Assembly: GCF_001012815.1 (NCBI RefSeq)
Contig: NZ_JYJP01000026.1
Location: 1 to 64,000, forward strand
Length of the DNA: 64,000 bases
Source of the DNA: Vibrio mexicanus
GTDB lineage: Bacteria > Pseudomonadota > Gammaproteobacteria > Enterobacterales > Vibrionaceae
Reading direction: 5' to 3'
Below the pieces are notes generated by a model, which saw only the letters and a list, made by a program, of their open reading frames with translations, had not been told where the DNA came from and ran no database searches. Positions 46,133 through 59,831 of the stretch are shown here, in pieces. The position numbers and the translations under genes were made by a program. Within the stretch, counting starts at the first letter, position 1. Each line of letters starts with the position of its first letter.

Positions 46133-49100
46133 TTAATTTGGGCTGATGGTTAATGCCTTAGTTAAGAAGTTGAATTCCACTTGGAATACACCATCATCGC
46201 TTGGCGCGAAGCTGATGTTGCCTGAGTTATTGCTAAACGGAAGGCTGTTCTCTCCAGCGGTGACCGCATCGGCTCCATGCTCACATTCACCCCAATTACC
46301 ACACGTTAATTTGAACTCATACGCTGAACCAGCAGAAAGTGACGATGTGGTAAATACTGCCTCGCTACCCTGAACGACCATTTGACGAGCTGGTGTGTGA
46401 TCCCAACCACCGGATATTGAACCAGGGATAAACCAACCTTTCCCAACATAACTCTCGACAAGTTGCGCATCTAAAACAATGGGTGAGTCAACGTTCGTTG
46501 CATCAAGCTTGAATTGGTACATCCCAAGGCCCTGATAGTTTGACGGGCAATCACCGCCACCACAACTGTATTGCTCGTCCCACGAACCCATCGTGAATTT
46601 ATAACCCGTATCGCTATCTAACCCGCGAGTTACGCCATAGACACCTTCGCCTAGATACGGCACTTCAATGGCTGCTGGATCCCAAACCGCCAGTGGGAAC
46701 CCGCCAGCAATGTAGACCTTACGAGCGCCAAATGGGGGTAGGTCTCCTAGCTTTTCTGACACTGGTAGACCGAGTCCACGCTCTCCTTGACGAGCTTGAG
46801 AGAATACGGCGACTGACCATGCTGGTACCTCAAAGCTCTTTGCACTGCCATCAAAGTATGCACCATTGGCCATGTTACCTTCATTGTGGGTGTCGCTTAG
46901 TGCAAATCCTTGTAGGTCAATTTGGTTGCCCGTATGGTCGCGGAAATTGCCAAATGATTGATGATCAGGTGTGGCGTTGATCATCACGACAATGGCATCA
47001 ATGTCTGCGTCAATATCGGTACTTTGGGTGTTACCGTTATCGATTGTCATCACTATCAAGCCCGGAGTTTGAGCGCTGCCTGTGTTGCGGAAGTCAACAC
47101 GACGGATGATTTCTTCACCACTTGGCAGAGTAAACAGTTTGCTTGATTGACGAAGGTGTAGTAGCTCCTTGTAGTTTGTAAACATGACATCAATATCGGA
47201 TGGAGAAGGTTGCGCATGCACGTCTGCGATCGCTCGCTCAATTTGATCATAGTTAGCCAAATCTTTTTCAGCTGCAGGCAAACCCTTGTTCCAGTTATTA
47301 TCATCACGGGTAAAGTCTACGAGGTTATACCAATCACCAAAATCGTAAGAGTCTCGCTGCATGGATTTTGAACGTAGTAGCTCGCCACCCATATGATTAA
47401 ATGGCATCGCTTGTCCTAGCAGAACTATGCTGCGCCGATAGTTTGCATTCTGACTCTGACATCAGTGCTAGCAGACTCAGATACCTTGTACATATTGATA
47501 TCCCAAAACGTTTGGTTGTCATGTTTTGAGACATAGTTTTGGATTTCCCATGGTTCAACAGCATACCCAGCAGCTTGTCCGTTGTAGTCGACATCCTGAC
47601 CAAGTAATGTTTGGTTGGTTGAGTCAATCATCTTGAACGCTTTTAGGTTACCAGCCATACCCAAGCGAATCAGGTCGGCTTGATGTAACGCACGAGCTAA
47701 CTCTTGTTCAGCTTCTTCGCCGCTGTAGTCAGTAAGCTCATTAGGTAACACCGCGGCCCCTGTTGCGAAACCTTGTGCGCGGCGAATGTCATCACCAGAT
47801 TCAAACGGGCTACCACCACGAGCTGCGTCGCGTAATCGGTCGGAGAATGAACCAATGCCAGTTCCACCTAGATGCTTCTGCGTTGCTTGAATAAAGCGCT
47901 TGTCATCCGCGACTTCACCAAAGTTCCAGCCTTCACCGTAGAAATAGACTTCTGGGTTAATTTCGCGTGCCGCTGCTAATGTTTGTTGAATTTGGTCGAG
48001 AGGATGGTGGCCCATCAGATCCCAACGGAAAGCATCGATCTTGTAGTCGCGAACCCAAGTCTGGATTGAATCATCGATGAGTTTAGCGAACATGGTGTGT
48101 TCTGGTGCGGTATTGTCACAGCAGGTCGAAGTTTCCACTAAACCCGTATCCGGTACCAGTCGGTGGTAATAAAGTGGCACCACTTTATCGAGAACGGATT
48201 TTTCATTCTGATAGCCAGATGCATTGGTGTGGTTATAAACGACATCCACAACGATATTCATTCCAATATCTTGTTTAACCGCTTGTACCATTTCACGGAA
48301 TTCAACGATACGTTGGGTTCCTTCGGCATCGGTCGCGTAAGAACCTTCAGGTACGGTGTAGTGGAATGGGTCATAACCCCAGTTATAACTGTCTACACCA
48401 CGTACATATTGGGTTAGGTCCTGAACAAGTGGTGTAGTTTTGTCGTCAGAGGCCAAAACGTCATAATAAACATCCGCAATGGTCTGGCTGCTACCACAGT
48501 AGCCACTGAAATTGGCGTCTTGCTTGATGGCTGGCACCAAATCACAGAGCTTGCTGAAAGGTTCATCGATGTCAGCAACTTGTTCTGGGTCTTCATTGAT
48601 GGTAGCGATGTCGAACACTGGCATCAAATGCAAGTGCGTCATACCTGCTTGTTGAAGCTCTTTTAGGTGGTTAACTGGCATCGAGCCAGACTCAGTGAAC
48701 GCAAGGTATTTACCTTTGTTAACCGTTGATGAGTCGTGAGCGGAGAAATCTCTGACGTGTGACTCATAAATTGTGAGGTTAGCCAAATCGCCGTTTTCTT
48801 CATTTTGTGAGTGCGGCGCTTGAAGTGAATCCCACCCTGACGGTTTTAGTGAGCTGTCATCGAGATTTATGACTTGGCTATGGGTGGAGTTCATTGCCAG
48901 ACTGACTGAGTAAGGATCTGTGACTTCGTATTCAACCGTGACCTGGTCTCTCGGTTGGAACACTTTCATCGCGTAGCGATAATATTTCCCGTCTACATTG
49001 TTAATGCGCTGGCGAGTGCTCCAACTACCAGAGTAAATATCCTCAGTCATTGGATAGCGGTCAAGCTCAACTTTGTTCGCATCGTATACCACAAGCTCGA

Positions 49101-50499
49101 CGCTTTGAGCCGTCGGAGCCCAAAGTCTAAAGGTCACTTTGCTATTCTCAAAGACAGCGCCATATTCTAGCTCGGTAGCTTCTTGAGCGAACATAGCATC
49201 CAGTGCTCCAGCGTATTGTACAGCAGTGACCGAACGCAGTGTCGCAGGCTCTTCTGAGCCATTACTGCTTGAAGCGACAGCAACCAAGCTGGTTTTAACC
49301 AAGCCATATAGTGCCGCCGGTACTTCAAACGCTGGGTAGTCGGCTAGGTGAGGGTATTTTGCAGTTTGCTCATCGCTTAACGAGGTTGGCGTTAATTTGA
49401 TTGATAATGCACTAACAATGCCCTCATCCGATACTTGATAATTGCCATCCTCAGAGAACATGATCTGGACTTGGTCTGCATTGTCTGCCGCTTTCCAAAC
49501 CAGTGTTCTTTCATCTAGCAGGATTGCGCCGACAGTATCCACATTAAAGCCAAGATCTAAGTTTTCATAGACATAAGTTCGGCTTGCATAGGCATTGCTG
49601 TCACCAGGTACAAAAGTCACACTAGGGTGGGTGTCGATCGAAGAGATATCGATGGTTAAATCAGCGCCAATGACTTTGTCTTTATTACCATTACGGATAA
49701 TGGTGTTAAAACACTGGCTCGGGTCATCCGTTACAGGGACATACCAAATAGGACCGAATTGATCTGCGGCATCTGGTGTGACTGACGTATCATCCCAGCC
49801 ATTATTGAAGCCTGATGGGTCGCCAGCGGCACAAGGAGTACCGTTGTTCCAAAGATGTAAGTTGTAGTTAGCGTAACCGTTTAGATCTTGCCCAGCTTCC
49901 TGATAATCGCCCATAGGGTCATAGAGTTGAATGGCAAAATGACCAGCTGGTGGCGCTGCAAGCTCTCCGGGGGCTTCTACTTCAGGCAGTTTAATGTCAG
50001 TTCCCTGTTGCTCTAGACCTAATGAAGTCAGCAACGTCGCTCGACGATTTTCACTGACGACTTCGCCTTGCTCTGTGATGCCTTGAACTTTGGCGTCAGA
50101 ATCAAGTGATGCGGAAATAATCTCAGTACCTTTGTGCTTAATTGTGCAAGCACCAACTTGTTTATGTGACTTAATAATCCAGTACGGTCCGTACTCGTCC
50201 ACACCATCGGCTCGATACTTTTTGTTGCCGCAGACTAACTGCCAGTTTTTTTTCGAAGCAGGGTCCGGTAGGGTCGATTTATGTTCATTCAATGTGGTGA
50301 TGTAGCTAATGAGGCGCTGTTTTTCACCGATTTCCGGTTCTTCCGGCATCTTACACCATGCAGGTATGTTGATCTGGTCATCAGATTGCTGAGGTGAGAC
50401 ACAGTCTACGCTTTCTTGCTGGCAAGCGAGCAGTAGCGGCAGCGAGAGTATCGGTGCCATCGCTTTGGTTAAAGTGGTTATTTTTATCTGTTTTTTCAC
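46133..50499 (-). CDS. pulA: Pullulanase-type alpha-1,6-glucosidase lipoprotein (frameshifted)
   Basis: A large GH13 debranching enzyme predicted to cut alpha-1,6 links of pullulan or glycogen outside the cytoplasm. The N-terminus MKKQIKITTLTKAMAPILSL with LLACQ lipobox indicates a lipoprotein (Cys26). Carbohydrate-binding-like domains precede the GH13 barrel: nucleophile in FRWDLMG (about 826), acid in FYGEGWNFGE (about 853), and HDNQT later. The first frame ends at 47425 after MQTIGAA; the second continues VLLGQAMPFNHMGGELLRSKS. Restoring one A near 47433 joins them. The C-terminus resembles an outer starch-binding domain. Start codon is GTG. Confidence 0.88.
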
Positions 50500-50817
50500 G
50501 TTTCACGTCCATTGTTACCGTTAGGTCAACTGATCATACGGGGACATGACATCAACAATTTGTGAGCAATTTAGGCTAAGTTATTTCTACGTGCGAAAAT
50601 TAACGTTTTGGGACTCGTGGTCACAGAATTTGGTTTGATAAGCAACTGAATGCGTGATGTTTGATCGATAGTTCCGCGGAATTAGTCGATGTAGGCGTAG
50701 AGTAGGGGGATGAGAAAGTAACTTCCTCATCCTAAACAAAATGTGATGCGTACTTAAAAATCGCTCCGCTTTTTATTTGGTGAAAAAAAACTTAACAAAA
50801 CAAGCGTGTGTCAATTC
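50500..50817. other. pulA upstream region
   Basis: About 320 bases without a gene. It contains the pulA promoter (not precisely located), a CRP half-site-like TGTGAGCAATTTA near 50561, and a dyad of MalT-like boxes at 50706-50734 described separately. Confidence 0.5.
50706..50734. promoter_or_regulatory. Head-to-head MalT-like boxes upstream of pulA
   Basis: GGGGATGAGA (50706-50715) matches the MalT box GGGGATGAGG at nine of ten bases, and TAGGATGAGG on the opposite strand (50725-50734) matches at eight of ten. They face each other across 9 bases, about 210 bases before the pulA start. Pullulanase genes are classic MalT targets. The dyad also could be the rluE terminator stem, but it lacks a U tract. 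Confidence 0.45.
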
Positions 50818-51509
50818 TTACAACTGGATCTCTTTCCATTCCCCTGGCTGTAAATCATCTAATACAACACTTCCCATTGAGTAACGAATAAGCCTAAGTG
50901 TTGGGAAGCCAATGTTTGCTGTCATTCGGCGCACCTGTCGATTTCTTCCCTCGATGATCGTAATAGAGAGCCAAGTGGTTGGAATATTGGCACGAAAGCG
51001 AACAGGGGGATGCGATCCCATACTTGTGGAGCTTCCATTACTTCAACCTTTGCAGGTAAAGTCATACCATCTTTTAGTTCAACGCCTTTGCGAAGTTTGT
51101 CGAGGTCACTTTCAGAAGGTGCGCCATCTACTTGAACCCAGTAAGTCTTGGGCGACTTAGATTGAGGCTGAGTGAGCTTGGCTTGCAAGATACCGTCATT
51201 GGTTAGAATCATTAAGCCTTCGCTGTCTCTGTCTAAACGACCTGCCGCGTAGATGTCTTTTACTGGAATATAATCCGCCAGGGTTTTACGGCCTTCACCA
51301 TCGGTAAATTGGCTTAACGTGTCGAATGGCTTATTAAAAGCGATCACTTTACGGTCCTCAGGCGCGACTTTTGGTTTAGTTGATTTTGGTTTTTGCCTGC
51401 GACGTGAAGAGCTAAATCCTGTTGGTTTTTTACTCGTTCCGCGTTTAAATGTGGAGGATTTACCCTGGGGTGAACTCTTCGAGGACTCACGACGTGAGCG
51501 TGGTGACAT
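50818..51509 (-). CDS. rluE: 23S rRNA pseudouridine synthase RluE (frameshifted)
   Basis: RsuA-family synthase for pseudouridine 2457 of 23S rRNA. The N-terminal 50 residues are a basic, Ser/Lys/Arg-rich tail. The core has [12 protein letters not shown] and the catalytic Asp93 in [16 protein letters not shown]. The first frame loses identity after QVWDRIP; the second supplies [24 protein letters not shown] and ends GEWKEIQL. One C missing from a six-C run near 51007 explains the break. It is divergent from icd. Confidence 0.93.
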
Positions 51510-51806
51510 GTTAACTACCTTGCAAAATTGTAAACGAAGTGTGTTTGAAAGTTTGATGGTGAAGCAGAATAAGCTATCATTTGCGCGCCCAAAAAACAGA
51601 TTAACGCAGAAGATAATAGACTATTCTCTCTGTTTTGTTTAATTATAAGTAACTTGCACTCACGGACTAAGGTTTCTTGCCGCTCAACGTAAGAAGTTCA
51701 GTACTTAAAAGAGTGAAAAATCGTCAGGAAGCCTTTGGGTTATATCAGAGCGAATGGCGGACATTTAACACAGCATAACTAAGAGAGGATGCTGTTAGAA
51801 CAATAG

Positions 51807-54041
<2,235 letters not shown>

Positions 54042-54064
54042 TCCATTGACCACGAGTTAGAAAC

Positions 54065-54093
54065 AAAAAGCCCGCATAAATGCGGGCTTTTTT
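54065..54093. terminator. Bidirectional terminator between icd and cspD
   Basis: aaaaagcccgca pairs with tgcgggcttttt across a taaa loop, with a T run after it and an A run before it, so it suits both icd and the convergent cspD. Confidence 0.88.
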
Positions 54094-54120
54094 TATGTCT
54101 TGTGTCTGTCAACGAACAGC

Positions 54121-54339
54121 TTATTTTGCTTGTTGCTCGATTGGCACAACAGAGCTGGCATGAGAGCCTTTTGGACCTTTTTCAACTTCGTAGGCCACTT
54201 GCTGGCCGGCTTTTAGTGTACGGTATCCATCCATCTGAATTGTTGAGTAGTGTGCAAAAATATCGCCTTCTTCCCCCTCAGGACAAATGAAACCAAATCC
54301 TTTGGCGTTGTTAAACCATTTTACTGTACCTGTAGCCAT
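54121..54339 (-). CDS. cspD: Cold shock-like protein CspD
   Basis: A 72-residue cold-shock-domain protein starting MATGTVKWFNNAKGFGFI, with RNP1 KGFGFI and RNP2 DIFAHYS. Its position divergent from clpS-clpA identifies CspD, the stationary-phase inhibitor of replication in E. coli, and not a cold-induced CspA. The start four codons upstream is less likely because the family begins with MATGTVKWF. Confidence 0.9.
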   Translation of the reverse strand: MATGTVKWFNNAKGFGFICPEGEEGDIFAHYSTIQMDGYRTLKAGQQVAYEVEKGPKGSHASSVVPIEQQAK

Positions 54340-54816
54340 GCTATACATCCCTCATGCATTTTGTGTCTGATGTTGTTACTAGGGCATTTCATACCATTTG
54401 AAATAAATCTTTTCCCTAATGATTAGTGAATAGCAATTCAATTTGAATCAAATTTCTAGTCACTATTTCACCAATGTAGTCAATGATTCGAAACAGTCAA
54501 TAGGAAAAAGGTATAGAACACTACATAATTGCAAACAAATCACTAATGAGATTCACATTCATGTAACTTATTCATTTGTAGATTACAGAATGTAGCATCG
54601 GTGGTACTTCTGGTGAGTTTTTAATCACTTGAGATGGGATTGCTAGCTAAACAACATAAATTAGTTTGCAGGGGATCGATTGCTAGATTAGGCTTTAAGT
54701 GAGGGCACTTTTCAACGCCAACAGTTTTGATGAACATCTTAAGATCAATATCGAAAACTTTCCGTTAAAGTAGTGGTAAAATTGAGCCGAAAAGCACTCT
54801 TAAGCATATTGAAATC
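54340..54816. other. cspD-clpS divergent intergenic region
   Basis: About 475 AT-rich bases with no open frame of note. It must hold the cspD and clpS promoters. Small dyads, for example attcaa/ttgaat near 54436, are visible, but none matches a regulator I can name. Confidence 0.5.
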
Positions 54817-55137
54817 ATGAGCAAACATTTTGAATGGGTTACTCCAGACTCAGACTTATTGGAGAGAGAAAAAACCAAAGTTAAACCGCCGGCGATGTAT
54901 AACGTTGTTTTGAATAACGATGACTACACTCCAATGGACTTTGTAATTGAAATCCTTGAGCGTTTTTTCTCGATGGACATTGATAAAGCAACGCAAACCA
55001 TGCTCAAGGTACATTATGAAGGAAAAGCGATCTGCGGGACGTTCACCGCCGAGGTCGCAGAGACAAAAGTGGCCCAAGTCACTATGTACTCAAAGGAAAA
55101 CGAGCACCCGCTGCTTTGTACAATGGAGCAAGCCTAA
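54817..55137 (+). CDS. clpS: ATP-dependent Clp protease adapter ClpS
   Basis: Adapter that hands N-degron substrates (Leu, Phe, Tyr, Trp N-termini) to ClpAP. The 106-residue protein has an unstructured N-terminal tail and the core with [20 protein letters not shown], where the substrate pocket lies, and [21 protein letters not shown]. It is followed 42 bases later by clpA on the same strand, the normal clpS-clpA operon. Confidence 0.97.
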   Translation: MSKHFEWVTPDSDLLEREKTKVKPPAMYNVVLNNDDYTPMDFVIEILERFFSMDIDKATQTMLKVHYEGKAICGTFTAEVAETKVAQVTMYSKENEHPLLCTMEQA

Positions 55138-55179
55138 CTGCTTGCTCGAGCAACTAAGTTGTTCCTTAAGGAGGTACTT

Positions 55180-57447
55180 ATGCTGAATAAAGAATTAGAG
55201 TCGAGTCTTAATAGCGCATTTGCGCGAGCGAGAGATAAACGACATGAGTTTATGACCGTCGAGCACCTCCTGTTAGCGTTAATAGAAAATGATGCTGCTA
55301 GAGAAGCCTTGTTGGCATGTCAGGCAGATCTTGATGCTCTCCAGCAAGAACTCGATATTTTCATCGACCAAACAACACCTCTAATCCCAGAGAATGACGA
55401 AACACGCGAAACTCAGCCTACGCTTAGCTTCCAACGTGTTCTTCAGCGTGCAGTTTTCCATGTCCAATCTTCTGGCCGCAATGAAGTGACAGGTGCGAAC
55501 GTGCTTGTTGCTATCTTCAGTGAACAAGAGTCGCATGCCGCTTATCTTCTGAAGAAAAACGACATTAGCCGTTTGGATATTGTTAATTTCATCTCCCACG
55601 GTATTACTAAAGCGTCAAGCGGTGGCGATGAGCCGCAGTCTGATTCCTTCAATACTGAAAATGCTGAAGAGGCAAATGGTGAAGAGCGACTAGAAAGCTT
55701 CGCGACGAATCTTAACCAAGTGGCTAAACAAGGTAATATCGACCCGCTTATTGGCCGAGACAAAGAACTTGAGCGTACCATCCAAGTCTTGTGTCGCCGC
55801 CGTAAAAATAACCCGTTGCTGGTTGGCGAAGCTGGTGTAGGTAAAACTGCGATAGCGGAAGGCCTGGCTTGGCGTATTGTTGAAGGCCAAGTGCCGGATG
55901 TGATCAAAGACAGCGTGATTTACTCGCTAGACATTGGTTCATTATTGGCAGGTACTAAGTATCGAGGTGATTTTGAGAAGCGTTTTAAAGCCATCTTAAA
56001 GCAACTAGAGAAAGAAGAAGACGCTATTCTATTCATCGATGAGATCCACACTATCATCGGTGCGGGTGCAGCTTCCGGCGGTCAAGTGGATGCAGCAAAC
56101 CTAATTAAACCATTGCTAAGTAGCGGCAAGCTACGCTGTATAGGTTCAACAACTTACCAAGAGTACAGCAACATCTTTGAAAAAGAGCGTGCGCTGTCTC
56201 GCCGCTTCCAAAAAATCGATGTTATCGAACCATCACTCGATGACACGACGAAGATCTTGATTGGCTTGAAGCCGAAATACGAAGCGCACCATGAAGTTCG
56301 TTACACTAACAAAGCACTTCGTGCGGCCGTTGAGTTGTCAGCGAAATACATCAATGAACGTCATCTGCCAGATAAGGCAATTGACGTGATTGATGAAGCA
56401 GGGGCACGCCACCGCTTAGCGCCGGCAAGTCGTCGCAAGAAGACCGTAGGTGTAGCGGACATCGAAGCTATGGTAGCGAAAATGGCGCGTATTCCTGAAA
56501 AGTCAGTCTCGTCGTCAGACAAAGATATCCTGCAAAACCTTGATGACAAGATGAAGATGCTGGTGTTCGGACAAGATGATGCCATCGATGTCCTAAGCGA
56601 AGCCATTAAGCTAACCCGTGCTGGTTTGGGTGCAGATAACAAACCTGTCGGTTCATTCCTGTTTGCTGGTCCAACGGGTGTGGGTAAAACGGAAGTGACG
56701 GTTCAGCTGTCTAAGCTGTTAGGCATTGAACTTCTTAGATTCGATATGTCTGAGTACGGTGAGCGACATTCAGTTAGTAGACTAATTGGTGCGCCTCCTG
56801 GTTACGTTGGGTACGACCAAGGTGGCTTGCTGACAGACGCTGTGATCAAGCATCCTCACTCTGTGGTCCTTCTTGATGAGATTGAAAAAGCGCACCCAGA
56901 TATCTTTAACCTGCTGCTGCAAGTGATGGATAACGGTACGCTAACCGACAACAATGGCCGTAAGGCAGACTTCCGCAATGTTATCCTAGTGATGACAACC
57001 AACGCGGGTGTTCAAGAGACGGTTAAGAAGTCGATTGGTCTAATTCAGCAAGATCACAGTCAAGATGCGATGGGCGAAATTCAGAAAGTCTTTACACCCG
57101 AGTTCCGTAACCGACTTGATAACATCATCTGGTTCAATAGCTTGGATGAGCACGTTATCCACCAAGTGGTCGACAAGTTTATCGTTGAACTGCAAGCTCA
57201 GCTGGATGCAAGAGGCGTTTCTTTGGAAGTTTGCCCAGAAGCTCGTCACTGGTTGGCAGTGAAAGGTTACGACAAGTCTATGGGTGCAAGACCAATGGGA
57301 CGTGTGATTCAAGAGCAGCTCAAGAAGCCTTTGGCAAATGAGCTATTGTTCGGCTCTCTTGTTGATGGCGGTACGGTACGTGTAACGCTAGATGAAGACT
57401 CGCTTAAGTTTGAGTACTTAGGTACCAAAGAAGAGGCGTTTCATTAA
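55180..57447 (+). CDS. clpA: ATP-dependent Clp protease ATPase subunit ClpA
   Basis: AAA+ unfoldase of ClpAP. The start [20 protein letters not shown] follows a strong AAGGAGGT; the in-frame ATG seven codons upstream overlaps that site and is rejected. The 755-residue chain has the N domain (1-145), D1 with GEAGVGKT (about 216-223), and D2 with GPTGVGKT (about 497-504), sensor and arginine-finger regions, and the IGL-type ClpP loop (KKSIGLIQQ). It is the last gene of clpS-clpA. Confidence 0.98.
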   Translation: MLNKELESSLNSAFARARDKRHEFMTVEHLLLALIENDAAREALLACQADLDALQQELDIFIDQTTPLIPENDETRETQPTLSFQRVLQRAVFHVQSSGRNEVTGANVLVAIFSEQESHAAYLLKKNDISRLDIVNFISHGITKASSGGDEPQSDSFNTENAEEANGEERLESFATNLNQVAKQGNIDPLIGRDKELERTIQVLCRRRKNNPLLVGEAGVGKTAIAEGLAWRIVEGQVPDVIKDSVIYSLDIGSLLAGTKYRGDFEKRFKAILKQLEKEEDAILFIDEIHTIIGAGAASGGQVDAANLIKPLLSSGKLRCIGSTTYQEYSNIFEKERALSRRFQKIDVIEPSLDDTTKILIGLKPKYEAHHEVRYTNKALRAAVELSAKYINERHLPDKAIDVIDEAGARHRLAPASRRKKTVGVADIEAMVAKMARIPEKSVSSSDKDILQNLDDKMKMLVFGQDDAIDVLSEAIKLTRAGLGADNKPVGSFLFAGPTGVGKTEVTVQLSKLLGIELLRFDMSEYGERHSVSRLIGAPPGYVGYDQGGLLTDAVIKHPHSVVLLDEIEKAHPDIFNLLLQVMDNGTLTDNNGRKADFRNVILVMTTNAGVQETVKKSIGLIQQDHSQDAMGEIQKVFTPEFRNRLDNIIWFNSLDEHVIHQVVDKFIVELQAQLDARGVSLEVCPEARHWLAVKGYDKSMGARPMGRVIQEQLKKPLANELLFGSLVDGGTVRVTLDEDSLKFEYLGTKEEAFH

Positions 57448-57481
57448 TCAAGCATTTGATTGATTTGAAAGTCGCAATAGC

Positions 57482-57512
57482 AAAAAGCCAGATTTAGACT
57501 CTGGCTTTTTTG
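57482..57512. terminator. Terminator between clpA and the DUF218 gene
   Basis: aaaaagccaga pairs with tctggcttttt across a tttagac loop, with T runs on both outward sides, so it serves the convergent clpA and ydcF-like genes. Confidence 0.85.
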
Positions 57513-57535
57513 TATCTGCTCAAAACAGAATTTGT

Positions 57536-58174
57536 TTAGAGGTCGGGATAATGCTGCTTAAGGTACTGATAGGAAGATTCCACATGGGCAGGGACTTCTT
57601 GATAAGTCTGAAACCCTTTTTCTGGATACGTTTTGATTCGCTCAAAATCTTCAACCAGCGCCCGCACTACCATGTCTAACGGCATCTCTTCATTGATGTA
57701 TTCAAAGAAAGGCTGAGCGCTAGATGTTACCGAAAGCTTTGATACGCTGCCAGGCCATTGCTTTTCAAAAGTCGCTAAAGCTCTTCGTTCCATGAAGGGT
57801 TTTTGAACCAAGATGATGTCATCAAAAGTAAGCCCTTTGTCTTGTACTAACTTATAAGTGAAGAGAACATTTTCACCGGTATTGGTGGATTGTGTCTCTG
57901 TGAAGATGGCATCGGACGGGACGCCCATGTCTCGAACAATTGCCGCAAAGGTTTCAGCTTCACTTTTGTCGAATAAGCCGTCTGTGAATCGGCCCTCTCC
58001 ACCTGAAAACACAATAATAGGTGCTAGCCCTTTGTGGTATAGCTCTGCGGTATATTCTGCTACTCGAACGTCGTTGCTACACAAAACAAATAAGGCATCA
58101 CAAGGCGAAAGCTCATGTTTGAGCAGCATGTAATCCCAAAGCGTTTCTATGTGTTGATAAAGTCTAATTGTCAT
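57536..58174 (-). CDS. YdcF family protein (DUF218)
   Basis: A 212-residue soluble DUF218 protein of the YdcF type: CDALFVLCSNDVRVAEYTAEL, PIIVFSGGEGRFTD and the TQSTNTGENVLFT motif resemble the nucleotide-binding-like family. It lacks the membrane helices of ElyC. The biochemical role is unknown. Start MTIRLYQHIE is favoured over an upstream ATG four codons earlier. The corrected NAD-binding gene ends inside its start region, so the two overlap by 11 bases and are likely co-transcribed. Confidence 0.85.
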   Translation of the reverse strand: MTIRLYQHIETLWDYMLLKHELSPCDALFVLCSNDVRVAEYTAELYHKGLAPIIVFSGGEGRFTDGLFDKSEAETFAAIVRDMGVPSDAIFTETQSTNTGENVLFTYKLVQDKGLTFDDIILVQKPFMERRALATFEKQWPGSVSKLSVTSSAQPFFEYINEEMPLDMVVRALVEDFERIKTYPEKGFQTYQEVPAHVESSYQYLKQHYPDL

Positions 58175-59014
58175 TGATTTCACCACAGTGAGGTAGGGCG
58201 TCTAATACGGAGTTGTATTGGTACAAGTAGCCAGCTTGCAGTAATCGGTCGGTGATGATGCGTTTGTCTTCATCTTCACTAGTAGGCGGCAAATCCACGT
58301 TTAACTGGGCTTGTTTAATCGCAGCACGATAAAACTCAGCCTTGTTGACTGTCTCAGGAGAGGTGACGTTGAAGACGCTATAAGATCGTTCTCTATTCCG
58401 TAAATTACTGCGTTAAGCGCATCGTCTAAGTGCACCATGTTTGCTGGTGCTTTACTGCTGATCTTTTTTAACTTAGGAGCAAATCGAGCAGGGTGGCGAT
58501 TGGGGCCAATTAAGCCGCTCATTCGAAATACACAGCCTGACTCAAAGTTGTCATGCAGAGCTTGCTCTGCCTTCAACATGATTTTGGCGTTGTCGGAGAA
58601 GCAAGCTGAATGATTGGCTAAGGCGAATGAAGAAGTCTCCTCGCTTGCGTTCAATACATCGGTTGGGTAAACGGTGGTTGAGCTCACCATGACAACTTTG
58701 TCGATATTGGCTTTCTGAGCATGCTCGATAAGGTAGCACCAATAGTGATAGTAATTATCGCCACCGCCGGTTCTGAAGCCCGGAGGGAAACAGCCCACAA
58801 CGACTTGTGAACCTTGCTCAATCAACTGTTCAAATAAAGGCGTTGAGTCGTTATCACTCAGAGAGGTGACAAAACCTGTCACAGGGGATTGGTTGAAGGC
58901 GCTTAAATTGTCTTTGCTTCGGCGGCTTGCGTAAACGGTATGACCTTTATCCGTTAGCTTTTCTGCCAATGGTGCGCCTAACCAGCCTGCACCAATAATA
59001 GCGATAGTGGTCAT
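58164..59014 (-). CDS. NAD(P)-binding protein, YeeZ-like SDR/epimerase family (frameshifted)
   Basis: A Rossmann-fold protein starting MTTIAIIGAGWLGAPLAEKL (dinucleotide motif GAGWLG, 8-13), with a YxxxK-less core typical of atypical extended SDRs such as E. coli YeeZ. The frame as read ends at 58301 with a foreign tail after YGIEND. Restoring one base near 58393 gives RSYSVFNVTSPETVNKAEFYRA and a stop at 58164. Function is unknown; redox or sugar-nucleotide chemistry is possible. Confidence 0.82.
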
Positions 59015-59149
59015 TTCAAATCCTTAATCTTTGACTTCTCAACTACCTTAACAAACCGAATGAGTGAAATACATGGAATGTTATCAGCACGATAGTCATG
59101 GCAGTTGTAACGGCGATAGGTATGAACAAAAGATCTAATATGGACGAAT

Positions 59150-59173
59150 AAAAAAGCCGCTGTGTCAGCGGCT
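59150..59173 (-). terminator. Terminator of the TIGR02647 family gene
   Basis: agccgctg pairs with cagcggct across a tgt loop; on the minus strand it is followed by a U run, 18 bases after the stop codon. Confidence 0.85.
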
Positions 59174-59190
59174 AGAAAGGATAGGGTTGA

Positions 59191-59427
59191 TTAGCTGGAT
59201 GTTAGGACTCTTAGTACTCGATCTGCGTGTTCAGCGACTTCAATGCCTTCATCTGTGAGGTATCCACCATCAGGAAGGGTGCATAGGCCTTTGTCGAATA
59301 GACGTTTTACAGCATTTTGGACATCTTGCGAGGCGTCGTTGTGTACCTTGATGCCTGTTGCAGCACTGCCGATGTCAAACTGACGCAAAAGGTTAAGCTC
59401 AGCGAGATGGTCATTGGTGTATTTCAT
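59191..59427 (-). CDS. TIGR02647 family small protein
   Basis: A 78-residue protein that I recognise as the TIGR02647 family (MKYTNDHLAELNLLRQFDI... KRLFDKGLCTLPDGGYLTDEG), found in gamma-proteobacteria with unknown role. The helical pattern and the GxLTDEG segment resemble a small winged-helix, so DNA binding is possible but not shown. It stands alone with its own terminator. Confidence 0.8.
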   Translation of the reverse strand: MKYTNDHLAELNLLRQFDIGSAATGIKVHNDASQDVQNAVKRLFDKGLCTLPDGGYLTDEGIEVAEHADRVLRVLTSS

Positions 59428-59831
59428 GCCTTAATCCTTAATCGATTTGTATCAATCAACAGTATGGTGCTATCGAGGAAGCTGCAAATGAATTCGTTTA
59501 GAATTGTTATGTGCGACCAGATTGGACATAACGTGTCCAAAGTTTGAAGCCTCTTTTTCCAAATTGGCATAAAGGAGAACCTGTTTAGACTAAAATAGTC
59601 TGGTTGAAAGCAAATAATGAGTTTGAGTGATGCTTTTTCTATTAATTTAATATTTATCAATGTCTTACTGAGTTAGAGCTAGTTTGTTTTCCAAGTGAAT
59701 AACTTAAAAATTTTCGAGTCAAAGCCCGCAAAAAAAACAAAATTGGTTAGTAACAAAAAATCCACTTGAAAAGTGAGGGAAACAGAGCGATTATCCGCGA
59801 CCTTGTGGTTTGTATCAAAATGTTACTTAAG
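59428..59831. other. Upstream region of focA
   Basis: About 400 AT-rich bases between the TIGR02647 gene and focA. I looked for an FNR box (TTGATnnnnATCAA) and found none that I would accept. No gene is evident. Confidence 0.5.

Noticed and set aside
46133..47407. Two separate glycosidase genes at 46.1-50.5 kb
   Set aside because: The second frame begins mid-domain with no signal or ribosome site; one repaired base makes a single pullulanase.
59428..59831. FNR box upstream of focA
   Set aside because: Only partial half-sites were seen; none keeps both TTGAT and ATCAA with the right spacing.
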